The translations under genes and the position numbers were made by a program. From UBA1447 sp002329225 (lineage in GTDB: Bacteria; Bacillota; Clostridia; Oscillospirales; Acutalibacteraceae), in NCBI GenBank assembly GCA_050946835.1, contig JBMNVN010000009.1, positions 5,769-69,768 on the forward strand: a DNA stretch of 64,000 nucleotides. The letters are read 5' to 3'. The notes beneath the pieces are model-generated. The model did not search any database. It saw nothing but the letters and a program-made list of their open reading frames with translations, and was not told where the DNA came from. Positions 7,499-16,500 of the stretch are shown one piece after another; the first letter of the stretch is position 1; each line of letters opens with the position of its first letter.

Positions 7499-8263
7499 AT
7501 GAAAAAGTGCTTTATCTTAATATTTGCAGTTCTGATAATCTTTTCGCTGGCTTCTTGCAATACATCGTCGGAAGACAAGCCTCAAAACAGCCCGTCTAAA
7601 AACCCGTTTGAATCGCCCTTATCGATTGATGATATAGATCAAAATCACCTTAGCTCGATAATGAGCCGAATAGACAATACCAATCCGTACAATGAGTTGA
7701 TTACAAAAGAAATTGACATTGATTTGTTTATTCAAAAATGCGATGAAGATCCCACGGTTGCACTTTTTACCAAACTGACATTCATCACAAAAGTGGACGA
7801 TGAATTCGGGATTGAGTGCTTGCGGGAGACGGAGAGCAACTCATTATACAGTGTTCATAAAGTGAAACAGGGCGGCTTGCTGTACATTTTTTATCGATAT
7901 CATTCGGGAACGGGAAAATATGCGGAAATAAAAAACTGGTATTATGTTAAGGAAAAACTGAATTATCGGGATTTTTCATCCGTGGACAATGGAAGCGACA
8001 TAAAGGAAGTTGCCCGGATTGACCCCGTAACCGATGTTTACATTGAGCGTGCGAATAATTGTGATAAAACAAAATCAATCGGTATGGCTACACATCATTA
8101 TCTGGAAGACGGCATTCTTATGTTGATTTATCGATATAAAGACGGTAAATTTGAGGTGGTGGAAAAAGACTTCCGAGATGAATTTACAGTCGAATTATTC
8201 TTTAAGGAAGAAAAAGAAGAACCGTATAACGGTCGGGTATTTCCGATGGATTTATTAAAATAA
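7499..8263 (+). CDS. Predicted lipoprotein of unknown function
   Basis: A 254-residue protein with a lipoprotein signal: MKK, a hydrophobic stretch and a lipobox ending LASC, so Cys about 20 would be lipidated and the protein held on the outer face of the membrane. After a polar Ser/Asn/Pro-rich linker (about 21-40) comes a mixed alpha/beta region without a motif I recognise. ATG at 7499 is chosen over an in-frame GTG six bases earlier because the ribosome site GGAGGGG ends at about 7493. It is a single-gene unit with its own promoter and a downstream terminator at 8281. Confidence 0.8.
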   Translation: MKKCFILIFAVLIIFSLASCNTSSEDKPQNSPSKNPFESPLSIDDIDQNHLSSIMSRIDNTNPYNELITKEIDIDLFIQKCDEDPTVALFTKLTFITKVDDEFGIECLRETESNSLYSVHKVKQGGLLYIFYRYHSGTGKYAEIKNWYYVKEKLNYRDFSSVDNGSDIKEVARIDPVTDVYIERANNCDKTKSIGMATHHYLEDGILMLIYRYKDGKFEVVEKDFRDEFTVELFFKEEKEEPYNGRVFPMDLLK

Positions 8264-8280
8264 TTGTTCTCAGATGAAAA

Positions 8281-8317
8281 GGGTTGCCCGGCAAAGATTC
8301 GTAGGCAGCCCTTTTTT
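8281..8317 (+). terminator. Rho-independent terminator of the lipoprotein gene
   Basis: GGGTTGCC (8281-8288) pairs with GGCAGCCC (8304-8311) with one G-U pair, followed by six T. Confidence 0.8.
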
Positions 8318-8484
8318 ATCGATAAAAATCGGACAGGTGAATGCCTGATCGGGGAATAGATGCCGATACGGCGGTTTTTAAGGTGAACTCTTTTGAAAAA
8401 TATCTTTATTCCGAGTTGGTTATAATGTATAATACATGCGAAGAAAAAGGACCGCGCGCCGCGCGGAGCGGAAAGGTGATAATA

Positions 8485-8838
8485 ATGGCGGAAAGAAATA
8501 GAGTAAAACTGACCATTTGCGGGATGGACTATATTGTCACGACGGGTGACGATGTAAAGTACATCCAGACTTTGGGTGAGGAACTCGATAAAAGAATGAC
8601 CACACTTATGGATGAAAATGCGAGAATCTCCGTTACCCAAGCCGCTGTGCTGGCCGCCCTGGAGTATGCCGATGCGGCGAAAAAAGCGGATTCCAGCGCC
8701 GACAATTTGCGCTCTCAAATTCAGGACTATCTGGAAGACGCCGCCAGGGCAAAGACCAATGCGGAAGTCTACCGTCAACAGGCGGACAGGCTGGGCAAAG
8801 AGTTGGCCGCCCTGCGTTCGGAAAAAAAGGGTAATTGA
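8485..8838 (+). CDS. zapA: Cell division protein ZapA family
   Basis: A 117-residue cytosolic protein. ZapA binds FtsZ and stabilises the Z-ring. The N-terminal part (VKLTICGMDYIVTTGDD, then VKYIQTLGEELDKRMTTLMD) matches the ZapA globular head, and the rest (about 45-115) is a long coiled coil rich in Ala, Glu and Lys. ATG 8485 follows GGAAAGGTG; a longer frame from 8341 has no ribosome site and covers the promoter-like region (two TATAAT at 8421 and 8428). Its stop codon overlaps the TTG start of the U32 peptidase gene, a pairing common in Clostridia. Confidence 0.85.
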   Translation: MAERNRVKLTICGMDYIVTTGDDVKYIQTLGEELDKRMTTLMDENARISVTQAAVLAALEYADAAKKADSSADNLRSQIQDYLEDAARAKTNAEVYRQQADRLGKELAALRSEKKGN

Positions 8839-10889
8839 AAAACAAGGTTGAAATTTTAGCTCCGGCGGGCAGTCCGGAAGCCCTTAAAGCGGCGGTACGC
8901 TGCGGGGCAGATGCCGTATATTTCGGCACAAAAACTTTCAACGCCAGACGGACGGCAAAGAATTTTGATTTTGACGAAATGGCCGAAGCCGCCGCCTATT
9001 GCCGCGGCAGAGGGGTTAAGGTGTATATCACACTTAACACCTTGGCGGGGGACAAAGATTTTACGGAGGCCTTGGCCGTTGCGGAGCGTGCCTGCGCCGC
9101 AGGTGCGGATGCACTGATTTTGCAGGATTTGGGGCTTGCCGCAGCGGTGCGGGAAGCGGCGCCGGGGATGAAACTCCACGCTTCCACACAGATGTCCGTT
9201 CAGACCCTGAAAGGGATTGAACTGCTTGAAAAGCTGGGTTTCAGCCGCATTGTGCTGCCGAGGGAACTTAGCCGGGAAGAGGTTCTTGCCCTCACAGAAG
9301 ATGCTCCTATTGAACTGGAAATGTTTGTTCACGGCGCCCAATGCATGAGTGTGTCGGGCCAATGTTATATGAGTGCGGCTTTGGGTACCCGCAGTGCCAA
9401 CAGAGGTATGTGTGCCGCCCCCTGCCGCCTGCCTTTTTCCGCCCCGGGCGGAACGGGTTTTGACCTGAGCTTAAAAGACCTTTCCCTGATAAAACATCTG
9501 CCTTTTTTGGCCGAGCGGGGGATTACTTCTTTTAAAATTGAAGGCCGGCTTAAAAGACCCGAATATGTGGCGGCGGCGGTGGTTGCCTGCCGGGAGGCGC
9601 TGGAGGGCGAACTGACCCGGGAGAGCCGAAGCAACCTTGAGATGATGTTTTCCCGTGAAGGGTTTTCGGACGGTCACTATCTTTCGGAGCGGGGGCGGGG
9701 AATGTTCGGCGTTCGTCAAAAAGATGACGAACCCGCCTTTGAGTCGGCGTTGTCGGAACTTCAAAACCTGTACGGACAGGAAAATCCTTTGCTGCCCGTT
9801 GACTTTGTATTTACTGCAAAGAGCGGAGAACCGCCGGAACTATCCGCCCATGCAAACGGTAAAAGGGTGTCGGTTCGCTCCGAGGAAGTTGCACAACAGG
9901 CGCAGAAAAAATCGGCTTCGCCCGGGGTTGTTGAAGAGGCGCTTAAAAAATGCGGGGGCACCCAGTTTTTTGCCCGGAACATTGACATAAATTTACAGGA
10001 AGGGCTGTATTTGCCCTTATCTTTAATAAATGCTTTGCGCAGGGAAGCATTAAACGGGCTTAACGCTTTGCTGAAAGAGGGGAAAAGCATTCCCTTTTCG
10101 CCGTCCTCCGAAACTGTAACCGAACATGCGGCAAACAATCCGGTGCTGTATGCACGGTTTTCAAATCTCTCACAGATTCCGGAAAGTTTGGACAACATAG
10201 AATGTATTTGGCTGCCCTTAAGCACCGATGAAAACACACTGAAAACTTTTGCCGAAGGCTCCGTTAAAGCGGCGGTGGAACTGCCCCGGGGGATTTTCGG
10301 CGGCAGTGACGGAATAAGAAAGCTTTTAAAACGGGCAAAAGCGGCGGGGATAAAAACCGCCGTAGCCGGAACCCTTGACGGTGTTGCTTTAGCTTTGGGG
10401 GAAGGCTTTGAAGTCCTGGCGGGGCCGGGAACCAACATTTTCAACACCCGCAGTATCAAAACCCTTTCACGGGAGGGAGTTACAGCCGTCCTTGTGTCTA
10501 CCGAAATGACGCTTAAGCAGTCGGCGGCTTTGGGCGGTGACTTGCCCCGAGGAATTTTTGCCTACGGCCGTCTGCCCCTTATGCTGACCCGAGCCTGCCC
10601 TTTGAATAACGGTAAAAAATGTGCCGATTGCGGCGGTAGCGGGGCGCTTAGGGATCGTATGGGCATAGAATTCCCCGTGATTTGTGAAGCGGGCTGTTCG
10701 GTTGTTTATAACTCGCGCCCGGTATATTTGGGCGATAAAAAGGAAGAGATTAAAAATATGGACTTTTTACTGCTTTATTTCACAACGGAAAGCAGGGAAG
10801 AAGCCGGCCTTGTAATAAAGGATTTTTCAGCAGGTGTGCCTCCCCGTGGGGAATTTACAAGAGGGGCGGCCTACAGAGGCGTGGAATGA
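8835..10889 (+). CDS. U32 family peptidase / RlhA-like 23S rRNA hydroxylase
   Basis: A 684-residue protein with an N-terminal U32 TIM-barrel domain (about 5-300) and a C-terminal DUF3656-type collagenase-like region. The U32 signature ELEMFVHGAQCMSVSGQC is at about 160-177; C170, C177, C193 and possibly C197 fit the iron-sulfur ligands seen in RlhA, TrhP and UbiU, which hydroxylate RNA or quinones rather than cut protein. Length and the DUF3656 tail resemble RlhA (C2501 hydroxylation of 23S rRNA), so an RNA-modification role is more likely than proteolysis. The TTG start at 8835 overlaps the zapA stop (TTGA), implying translational coupling. Confidence 0.85.
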   Translation: MKNKVEILAPAGSPEALKAAVRCGADAVYFGTKTFNARRTAKNFDFDEMAEAAAYCRGRGVKVYITLNTLAGDKDFTEALAVAERACAAGADALILQDLGLAAAVREAAPGMKLHASTQMSVQTLKGIELLEKLGFSRIVLPRELSREEVLALTEDAPIELEMFVHGAQCMSVSGQCYMSAALGTRSANRGMCAAPCRLPFSAPGGTGFDLSLKDLSLIKHLPFLAERGITSFKIEGRLKRPEYVAAAVVACREALEGELTRESRSNLEMMFSREGFSDGHYLSERGRGMFGVRQKDDEPAFESALSELQNLYGQENPLLPVDFVFTAKSGEPPELSAHANGKRVSVRSEEVAQQAQKKSASPGVVEEALKKCGGTQFFARNIDINLQEGLYLPLSLINALRREALNGLNALLKEGKSIPFSPSSETVTEHAANNPVLYARFSNLSQIPESLDNIECIWLPLSTDENTLKTFAEGSVKAAVELPRGIFGGSDGIRKLLKRAKAAGIKTAVAGTLDGVALALGEGFEVLAGPGTNIFNTRSIKTLSREGVTAVLVSTEMTLKQSAALGGDLPRGIFAYGRLPLMLTRACPLNNGKKCADCGGSGALRDRMGIEFPVICEAGCSVVYNSRPVYLGDKKEEIKNMDFLLLYFTTESREEAGLVIKDFSAGVPPRGEFTRGAAYRGVE

Positions 10890-10954
10890 CGGCGTTTATT
10901 TTCAGCTTGGACGGTAATAAGCGGAATTAAAAATAAAATGGAAAGAGGAATACT

Positions 10955-12499
10955 ATGGAGAAGTTAAACACTTACACCCCAAAGGAGCGGAACGCCTATC
11001 TGATAGGCCTGGCGGGGCAAAACATCATTTACAACATTATCGGTGCCGGCCTGGCCTATTATCTGCAGTTTACCATTCTTATCCCGGCTGCGACCGTGAG
11101 CATTATAATGGCAATTGCAAGAGTCTGGGACGCCTTCAATGACCCGATGATGGGTACAATTGTTGACAAAACCAGAACAAAAATCGGCAAATGCCGTCCC
11201 TATCTGATAGCCGTACCTATCCCCATTTTGATTATTACCGTACTTTGCTATACAAACTTCGGCTTTTTCGATCCGAGTTTGGGGGGGAATTTTGTAGGGA
11301 AAAATGCCGCAATAGTTATTTGGGCGGCTGTCACTTACGTGCTTTGGGGCATGACCTATACGGTAGGAGATATCCCCCTGTGGGGCATCACCGCCTTGAT
11401 GAGCGAGAGTGCCGAGGACAGGCAAAAACTCCTTTCTTTGGCAAGGATGATAGCCGGTATCGGCGGCGGTATAACTCTGGTGAGCTTTCAGCCTGTTGCC
11501 CTGGAGTTGGGAAAACATTTTGCCAGATTCTATGAAGATACGGAAAAAGTGACCGCCGCTGCGGCGGGTGAGCGGATGGGCTTTATTGTTGCCGCCCTGA
11601 TTTTCGGAGTAATAGGCTCCGCAATGTTCCAGCTTACGGGACTGTTTACAAAGGAGAGAATCCCCGCCTCTGAAAAAAGTTATTCTCTTAAAGAAAACTT
11701 TAGCCTCATGTGGACAAACAAGCCTTTCAGGCAGATTCTTCTTTCCGGCGTAATGGGCAGCCCGAAACAGCTTTTGATGTTGGCGGCCATGCCCCTGGTC
11801 ACTTATTATTACGCCAGCAAAAACCCCACGACAGCCCTGCTTTACATGGTGTTCCTGGGCGGGGGTATGCTGATAGGGCAGTTTGCCGCTATGGGTCTTG
11901 CGCCGAAACTGGTGTCCAGGTTTGAAAAGAAGGATCTATACAATTACAGCAATCTTTTCGGAGTAATCCCCTTTGTACTGATTTTTGTTCTGTACCTGAT
12001 TGCGCCGAGAGATTTGGTAAAGCCCGTATACTTGGTTATTTGCTTTGTTCTGTTCACTTTCGGCGGAGCGACTGCGGGAATTAATACCGTTTTGCAGAGC
12101 TATATGATTGCCGATGCGGTGGACTATGAGGAATACCACAACGGAATAAGACCTGACGGCGTTTTCTTTTCCGGCCAGACCTTTATTGTAAAGCTTACCA
12201 CCGCTATTGCTACCGTTATCAGCGGCATGGCCTATACTGCGGTAGGTTTTTCGGATGCGGCAATTGACGAACTGAATAAATTTATCGCAGCCGGCGGAGT
12301 TCCCCGTTTGGAGGACAAGTATTCTCAGTTTATGATGATTTTGTTCTTCCTGGTTTCCATACCGCCCGCAATCGGCGGAATACTTTCGGTTATCCCCACC
12401 TGGAATTATGCTCTGAGCGACAAGGAACATAAGCGCATGTTGAATGAACTCAATGAGAAAAGGCATTTGGCCGCAGGTAAGGAAGATAACGTTGAATAA
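10955..12499 (+). CDS. GPH-family sugar:cation symporter (MFS)
   Basis: A 514-residue membrane protein with about 12 hydrophobic helices. The glycoside-pentoside-hexuronide signature appears after helix 2 (WDAFNDPMMGTIVDKTRTKIGKCRPYL, about residues 52-78), together with the central DYEEYHNGIRPDG motif (about 391-403). Members import glycosides or uronides with Na+ or H+. The 66-base gap after the U32 gene and an 8-base overlap with dut make it part of the local gene string, although its job is metabolic. It is clearly more distant from the two tandem GPH proteins at 30.5-33.8 kb. The substrate is unknown; the DUF4838 gene downstream hints at a glycan product. Confidence 0.9.
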   Translation: MEKLNTYTPKERNAYLIGLAGQNIIYNIIGAGLAYYLQFTILIPAATVSIIMAIARVWDAFNDPMMGTIVDKTRTKIGKCRPYLIAVPIPILIITVLCYTNFGFFDPSLGGNFVGKNAAIVIWAAVTYVLWGMTYTVGDIPLWGITALMSESAEDRQKLLSLARMIAGIGGGITLVSFQPVALELGKHFARFYEDTEKVTAAAAGERMGFIVAALIFGVIGSAMFQLTGLFTKERIPASEKSYSLKENFSLMWTNKPFRQILLSGVMGSPKQLLMLAAMPLVTYYYASKNPTTALLYMVFLGGGMLIGQFAAMGLAPKLVSRFEKKDLYNYSNLFGVIPFVLIFVLYLIAPRDLVKPVYLVICFVLFTFGGATAGINTVLQSYMIADAVDYEEYHNGIRPDGVFFSGQTFIVKLTTAIATVISGMAYTAVGFSDAAIDELNKFIAAGGVPRLEDKYSQFMMILFFLVSIPPAIGGILSVIPTWNYALSDKEHKRMLNELNEKRHLAAGKEDNVE

Positions 12500-12932
12500 A
12501 CTGCTTGTAATGAAAGTAAGACCGGAGGCAAAGCTCCCGGAACGTGCCACGCCGGGCAGCGCCGGGCTGGACCTCTGCGCCTGCATTGAAGAGCCGCTGA
12601 CCCTTGAACCGGGCGGACATGCCCTTGTTCCCACCGGTATTGCCATAGCCCTCCCCGGGGCGGACTGCACCGCCTTTGTTTTTGCCAGGAGCGGGCTGGC
12701 GGTTAAACACGGTTTGGGTCTTGCAAACGGCGTGGGCGTTATTGACAGCGACTACAGAGGAGAAGTTTGCGTAGGGCTTGTAAACCAGTACGAAAAGCCG
12801 CACCGAATTCTTCCCGGTGAGCGCATTGCCCAACTTGTGGTAATGCCCGTGGCGGCAATGGAAGTGACGGAGGTCGAAACCCTGGAGGACACCTCCCGAG
12901 GTTCCGGCGGATTCGGCTCTACCGGTCGCTGA
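12492..12932 (+). CDS. dut: Deoxyuridine 5'-triphosphate nucleotidohydrolase (dUTPase)
   Basis: A 146-residue trimeric-type dUTPase that hydrolyses dUTP to dUMP, keeping uracil out of DNA and feeding thymidylate synthesis. All five motifs are visible: AGLDLCA (24-30), ARSGLAVKHGL (65-75), GVIDSDYRGEV (82-92) with the catalytic Asp, GERIAQLVV (109-117) and the C-terminal P-loop-like RGSGGFGSTGR (136-146). The TTG at 12492 is chosen because AAGGAAG lies upstream at normal distance; the first ATG (12510) has no ribosome site. It overlaps the end of the GPH symporter gene by eight bases. Confidence 0.95.
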   Translation: MNKLLVMKVRPEAKLPERATPGSAGLDLCACIEEPLTLEPGGHALVPTGIAIALPGADCTAFVFARSGLAVKHGLGLANGVGVIDSDYRGEVCVGLVNQYEKPHRILPGERIAQLVVMPVAAMEVTEVETLEDTSRGSGGFGSTGR

Positions 12933-13019
12933 AAGGTTTTTCGCTTAAAGTCATAGCTTATTGGTTTTCATCCTTTACCGGCCAACGGTTTTATGTGGTA
13001 ATGCACCTGGAGGTAACCC

Positions 13020-13091
13020 ATGTTTTTGCCGCATTCAGTCGGAACACAAAGCCCTCTTTTCGTGATTTCGGTCACGAGAAGAGGGCTTTAA
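13020..13091 (+). CDS. Candidate 23-codon leader ORF overlapping a hairpin
   Basis: A short ORF (starting MFLPHSVG) with a well-placed GGAGG six bases before its ATG. Its last codons run through the hairpin at 13048-13089 and it stops directly after it. The peptide has no run of one amino acid, so a classic attenuator is not evident. It may be chance; it precedes the DUF4838 gene by 70 bases. Confidence 0.22.
   Translation: MFLPHSVGTQSPLFVISVTRRGL
13048..13089 (+). terminator. Hairpin, likely terminator after dut
   Basis: AAAGCCCTCTT (13048-13058) pairs perfectly with AAGAGGGCTTT (13079-13089); an inner CGTGA/TCACG stem extends it. The T tract after it is weak (TTTAATTG). It is symmetric and could work in either direction. 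Confidence 0.65.
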
Positions 13092-13160
13092 TTGTTGCGT
13101 TGCACCGATAGCGAATGCGGCGGGGTTAAAATAATAAAAAGTTTATGGGGGGCGAATTAA

Positions 13161-14927
13161 ATGAAAGGAACTTTAATTTTCAGTGAAGGCGAAGTTCTGG
13201 CGGAAATTCTGCTTGCCGGTGATGCCGGGGAGCAGGAAGTTTATGCGGCGGACGAACTCCGGAGATATCTGGAACTGATGAGCGGCAAACCTTTTTGCGT
13301 GGTTCGTGAAAAAGGGGAAAAGCCGGCAATAGCCGTAGGGAAGGCGGCGCTTGATTTTATCCCGCTCGACGAGGGGTTGGGCAATGACGGCTTTATAATA
13401 AAAACCGCCGGCGAAAACCTCGGCATTTACGGCGGAAAACGGGGCGTCATATACGGTGTTTATGAACTGCTGGAGCGTTTAGGCTGTCGGTTCTTTGCCG
13501 CCGACTGTGAAAAAATACCCGTGCTCACCCGCATTGAGGTGCCGCAGATTTATGACAGACAGGTGCCCGTTTTGGAATACCGGGCTCACAACCTGAATGT
13601 TTACACAAAGCATACCCGTTTTGCGGTAAAAAGCCGCCTCAACGCGGCGGCGGATATAAAGGAAAAACACGGCGGAAACATAGCCTATGTCTGGTTTGTG
13701 CACAGTTTTCAAACCATTATGCCGCCGGAAATTTATGCGAAAGAGCACCCGGAATACTATGCGCTTGTGGACGGAGAGCGTCCCACAAAAACCCAACGCT
13801 TTCAGCTTTGCCTGACGCACCCGGAGGTGCTGAAAATTGCCATTGAAAGGGTGAGGGAGGCGCTTAAGGCAAATCCCGGCAAAACCATCATTTCCATTTC
13901 CCAAAATGATTGGGGCGGCAACTGCCAATGTCTGAACTGCACCGCTCTGGACGAAAAGGAAGGCTCTCCCGCAGGGACGCTCATACACTTTGTAAACGCT
14001 ATTGCCGAAGCCCTTGAAGAAGAGTTCCCGGAAGTGATTTTTGACACCCTTGCCTATATGTACACAAGGCAGGTTCCAAAATTCGCCCGGGCAAGGCACA
14101 ATGTCTGTGTGCGCCTGTGTTCCATTGAGGCCTGTTTCTCTCACTCTTTTGAGGAGTGCGATGATTATACCAGAGCGATGACCATGCTTGACGGCACAAA
14201 AAAGATGTTCATTGACGACCTGAGGGACTGGGGCAAGGTCTGCGGACGCATGTATATCTGGGACTACACCACATGTTTTGCCCATTACCCCACCCCCCAC
14301 CCCAACTGGCGCTCTTTGCAGCCCAACATGAAGGCATTTGTTGCAAATAATGTAAAGGGCGTTTTTGAACAGGCCTGCGGAGCCTCTGCCGGGAGCGTGG
14401 ATTTAAACGAGCTCAGAGCCTATGTTATAAGCAAACTTCTCTGGAACGCCGAAACGGATGTGGAAAAACATATAAAAGAGTTCACCGATTATTATTACGG
14501 CGCCGCCGGAGTTTATATCAGGGAGTATATTAATCTGCTTTGCGACACGGCGGAAAAATATCACTGCCATGTGGGATTTAACGATAACCCGGTTCATGCG
14601 TTTTTAAGCGAAGAAAACCTTGACAAATATAACGCCGTTTTTGACAAAGCGGCTAAGGCTGTCGAGGGGGACGCCCTGAGCCTTTATAGAGTGGAAAAGG
14701 CAAGGCTTGCCATAAGGTATGTCAGGATGAAACGCAGGGCTCAGCTGGACAAAGTCTGCGATGCGGAAGAAATAAACGCCTTCTTTAATGACTGGATAGG
14801 CTACGGTATGACAAGGATAGACGAATGGGTACGTTGGGAAACCACTCATAAGGCTCTTTTAAGAGGCCTCTGGCGCGGAACTGAGTTTTACGATCATTGG
14901 GCCGGAGAGGGCGGAGACGAATACTGA
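13161..14927 (+). CDS. DUF4838 protein, glycosidase-like
   Basis: A 588-residue protein with no signal peptide. The first ~130 residues look like the alpha-glucuronidase (GH67) N-terminal domain (YAADELRRYLELMSG, GFIIKTAGENLGIYGGKRGVIYGVYELLERLGCRFF). The DUF4838 TIM-barrel-like domain follows (about 150-480), with the segments KEHPEYYALVDGERP, CLTHPEVLKIA, ISQNDWGGNCQC and YIWDYT. DUF4838 proteins occur in polysaccharide-use loci and are assumed to be hydrolases, but no catalytic pair is proven. The CxC..C cluster near N255 (CQCLNC) may bind metal. It begins the carbohydrate region. A ribosome site GGGGGGCG precedes the ATG. Confidence 0.8.
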   Translation: MKGTLIFSEGEVLAEILLAGDAGEQEVYAADELRRYLELMSGKPFCVVREKGEKPAIAVGKAALDFIPLDEGLGNDGFIIKTAGENLGIYGGKRGVIYGVYELLERLGCRFFAADCEKIPVLTRIEVPQIYDRQVPVLEYRAHNLNVYTKHTRFAVKSRLNAAADIKEKHGGNIAYVWFVHSFQTIMPPEIYAKEHPEYYALVDGERPTKTQRFQLCLTHPEVLKIAIERVREALKANPGKTIISISQNDWGGNCQCLNCTALDEKEGSPAGTLIHFVNAIAEALEEEFPEVIFDTLAYMYTRQVPKFARARHNVCVRLCSIEACFSHSFEECDDYTRAMTMLDGTKKMFIDDLRDWGKVCGRMYIWDYTTCFAHYPTPHPNWRSLQPNMKAFVANNVKGVFEQACGASAGSVDLNELRAYVISKLLWNAETDVEKHIKEFTDYYYGAAGVYIREYINLLCDTAEKYHCHVGFNDNPVHAFLSEENLDKYNAVFDKAAKAVEGDALSLYRVEKARLAIRYVRMKRRAQLDKVCDAEEINAFFNDWIGYGMTRIDEWVRWETTHKALLRGLWRGTEFYDHWAGEGGDEY

Positions 14928-14972
14928 GTTTGCGGGCAAAATAAATTTTATTAAATCTTAAATTGCCCCGAT

Positions 14973-15004
14973 AAAAAAACAGGCCGTGCAAAAAAATGCA
15001 CAGC
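14973..15004 (-). terminator. Terminator of the PF20097-type zinc-ribbon gene
   Basis: On the minus strand GCTGTGC and GCACGGC form a 7-bp stem (arms 14998-15004 and 14983-14989) with one G-U pair, followed by a run of seven T read from plus-strand A residues at 14973-14979. Confidence 0.6.
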
Positions 15005-15025
15005 TCATTTATTCTGTTACATAAC

Positions 15026-15274
15026 TCAACGCTGTGAAGTATAAAACTCTGCAAATACTTTTCCGCAATTAGCGCAATAATACGCCGGTGAATATCGGCC
15101 GCAGTTTCTGTTTTGAATATAAAACTTTTTTCTCTTGCTTCGTCCCAACATTCCGGTTTCACTTTTTTCGACGGAACACCATTTAATTGCAACATCCAGA
15201 ACTCTTCCGATGGTGATTTTGGTAACTGTTAGGAATCCTTTTTCCATTTCGTTGTTACATTGACTGCACTTCAT
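15026..15274 (-). CDS. Small zinc-ribbon protein (PF20097-like)
   Basis: An 82-residue protein that starts CSQCNNEMEKGFL and ends with YYCANCGKVFAEF, so Cys3, Cys6, Cys68 and Cys71 should hold one zinc ion. The spacing and the EMEKG phrase match the PF20097 family of small clostridial proteins, whose function is unknown. ATG 15274 has AGGGAG six bases upstream. It stands alone between the DUF4838 gene and the esterase, with its own terminator. Confidence 0.75.
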   Translation of the reverse strand: MKCSQCNNEMEKGFLTVTKITIGRVLDVAIKWCSVEKSETGMLGRSKRKKFYIQNRNCGRYSPAYYCANCGKVFAEFYTSQR

Positions 15275-15440
15275 TTTATTCTCCCTGTCTTTCTCAGTTT
15301 ATAACTAAACACAAGCGCGGGAACATATTTGACAATCGAATTATAACACAAGTTCAAACATCTTGGAATTGCGAAAGAAGAAAAGACGGTGTATATCCAA
15401 AATTACACAACAAATTGGCAAAGTCTGGATTATTTTGAAT

Positions 15441-15469
15441 TTGACTGTATATGTTGTCGGGTGTATAGT
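15441..15469 (+). promoter_or_regulatory. Promoter of the 15505 alpha/beta hydrolase gene
   Basis: TTGACT (15441-15446), a 17-bp spacer and TATAGT (15464-15469), 36 bases before the start codon. Confidence 0.75.
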
Positions 15470-15504
15470 TATAACAGTATTATCATCGACAGAAGGGATT
15501 AAAA

Positions 15505-16395
15505 ATGAGTAATAAATTTATCCGTGAAGATGTAGATTTTTATTCAGACGGGACAAGATGCAGTGCGTGGCTGTATTTGCCTGCCGTGGATAAAAAATGC
15601 CCCGTCATTGTCATGGCGCACGGTTTGGGTAGTGTGCGTGAAATGCGCCTTGATGCCTATGCCGAAAGATTTGCGGCGGTGGGATATGCCTGCTTTCTTT
15701 TTGATTACCGTCACTTCGGAGCCAGTGACGGCAACAGAAGACAGTGGATTAATGTAAAAAAGCAGCTTGAAGACTGGAATTGTGCCGTTGATTTTGTTAA
15801 AAAAAGCGACAAGGTTGACGGCGGCAGGATATTGTTGTTCGGTTCCTCATTTAGCGGAGGCCATGTAATAACATTATCATCAAAACGAAAAGATATTACC
15901 GCAACCGTGGCACAGTGCCCTTATACAAATACATTTGCAACAGCAGGTTCACTTAAACCGAAAACAACCGTGAAAACAATACCGTTCCTGATAGCTGACC
16001 TGTTGTCCTGCCTGACGGGATATCACCCCGTCATGATTAAATTGGGGGCCGCTCCCGGAGAAGTTGCGATGATGGCGGTTCCCGATTATAAAGACGCATT
16101 AAAACTTGTGCCTGAAAATACGACTTTTATAAACAAAGTGCCTGCAAGAACATTTTTGGAGTTTGTCAAATATTCACCGTGCAGAAATACTGAAGATGTT
16201 GCAATCCCGATTTATTATGCCGTTTGTGCGAAAGACGTGTTGGCGCCCGCAAAAGCGACAATTAAATGCGCCAAGCGTTCCGGGAAGGCGACAATTAAAG
16301 AATATAACTGCGGGCATTTCGGTATTTATGTGGAGGAGTTTTTTGAAGAGGCGATTGCGGATTATATTGCTTTTTTTGATACCGTTACCGCATAA
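15505..16395 (+). CDS. Alpha/beta hydrolase (esterase/dienelactone hydrolase-like)
   Basis: A 296-residue cytosolic protein without a signal peptide. An oxyanion-loop motif VMAHGLGS is at about 36-43, FDYRHFGASDG at about 66-76, and the nucleophile elbow is GSSFSGG at 113-119 (Ser115), a variant of GxSxG found in acyl-CoA thioesterase/acetylxylan-esterase-like hydrolases. A late Asp (near VCAKDVLAP) and His (NCGHFGIY) complete a plausible triad. The long insert after the elbow resembles a lid. The likely reaction is deacetylation or hydrolysis of a small ester; the location beside sugar-use genes suggests removal of acetyl groups. SD AGAAGGGA precedes the ATG. Confidence 0.8.
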   Translation: MSNKFIREDVDFYSDGTRCSAWLYLPAVDKKCPVIVMAHGLGSVREMRLDAYAERFAAVGYACFLFDYRHFGASDGNRRQWINVKKQLEDWNCAVDFVKKSDKVDGGRILLFGSSFSGGHVITLSSKRKDITATVAQCPYTNTFATAGSLKPKTTVKTIPFLIADLLSCLTGYHPVMIKLGAAPGEVAMMAVPDYKDALKLVPENTTFINKVPARTFLEFVKYSPCRNTEDVAIPIYYAVCAKDVLAPAKATIKCAKRSGKATIKEYNCGHFGIYVEEFFEEAIADYIAFFDTVTA

Positions 16396-16451
16396 ATAAA
16401 AGGAAATTTTTTATTGACTCCTGACCGTAGGATGTTACGGATGTAAACAAA

Positions 16452-16477
16452 GGGGCTGCAGCGATTGCTGCAGCCCC
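16452..16477 (-). terminator. Terminator of fucI (may serve both converging genes)
   Basis: Perfect 11-bp stem GGGGCTGCAGC (16452-16462) / GCTGCAGCCCC (16467-16477) with a 4-base loop, lying between the converging esterase and fucI genes; a T-rich stretch follows on the minus strand. Confidence 0.8.
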
Positions 16478-16500
16478 AAAAAATTGTGGGATATACTTTA

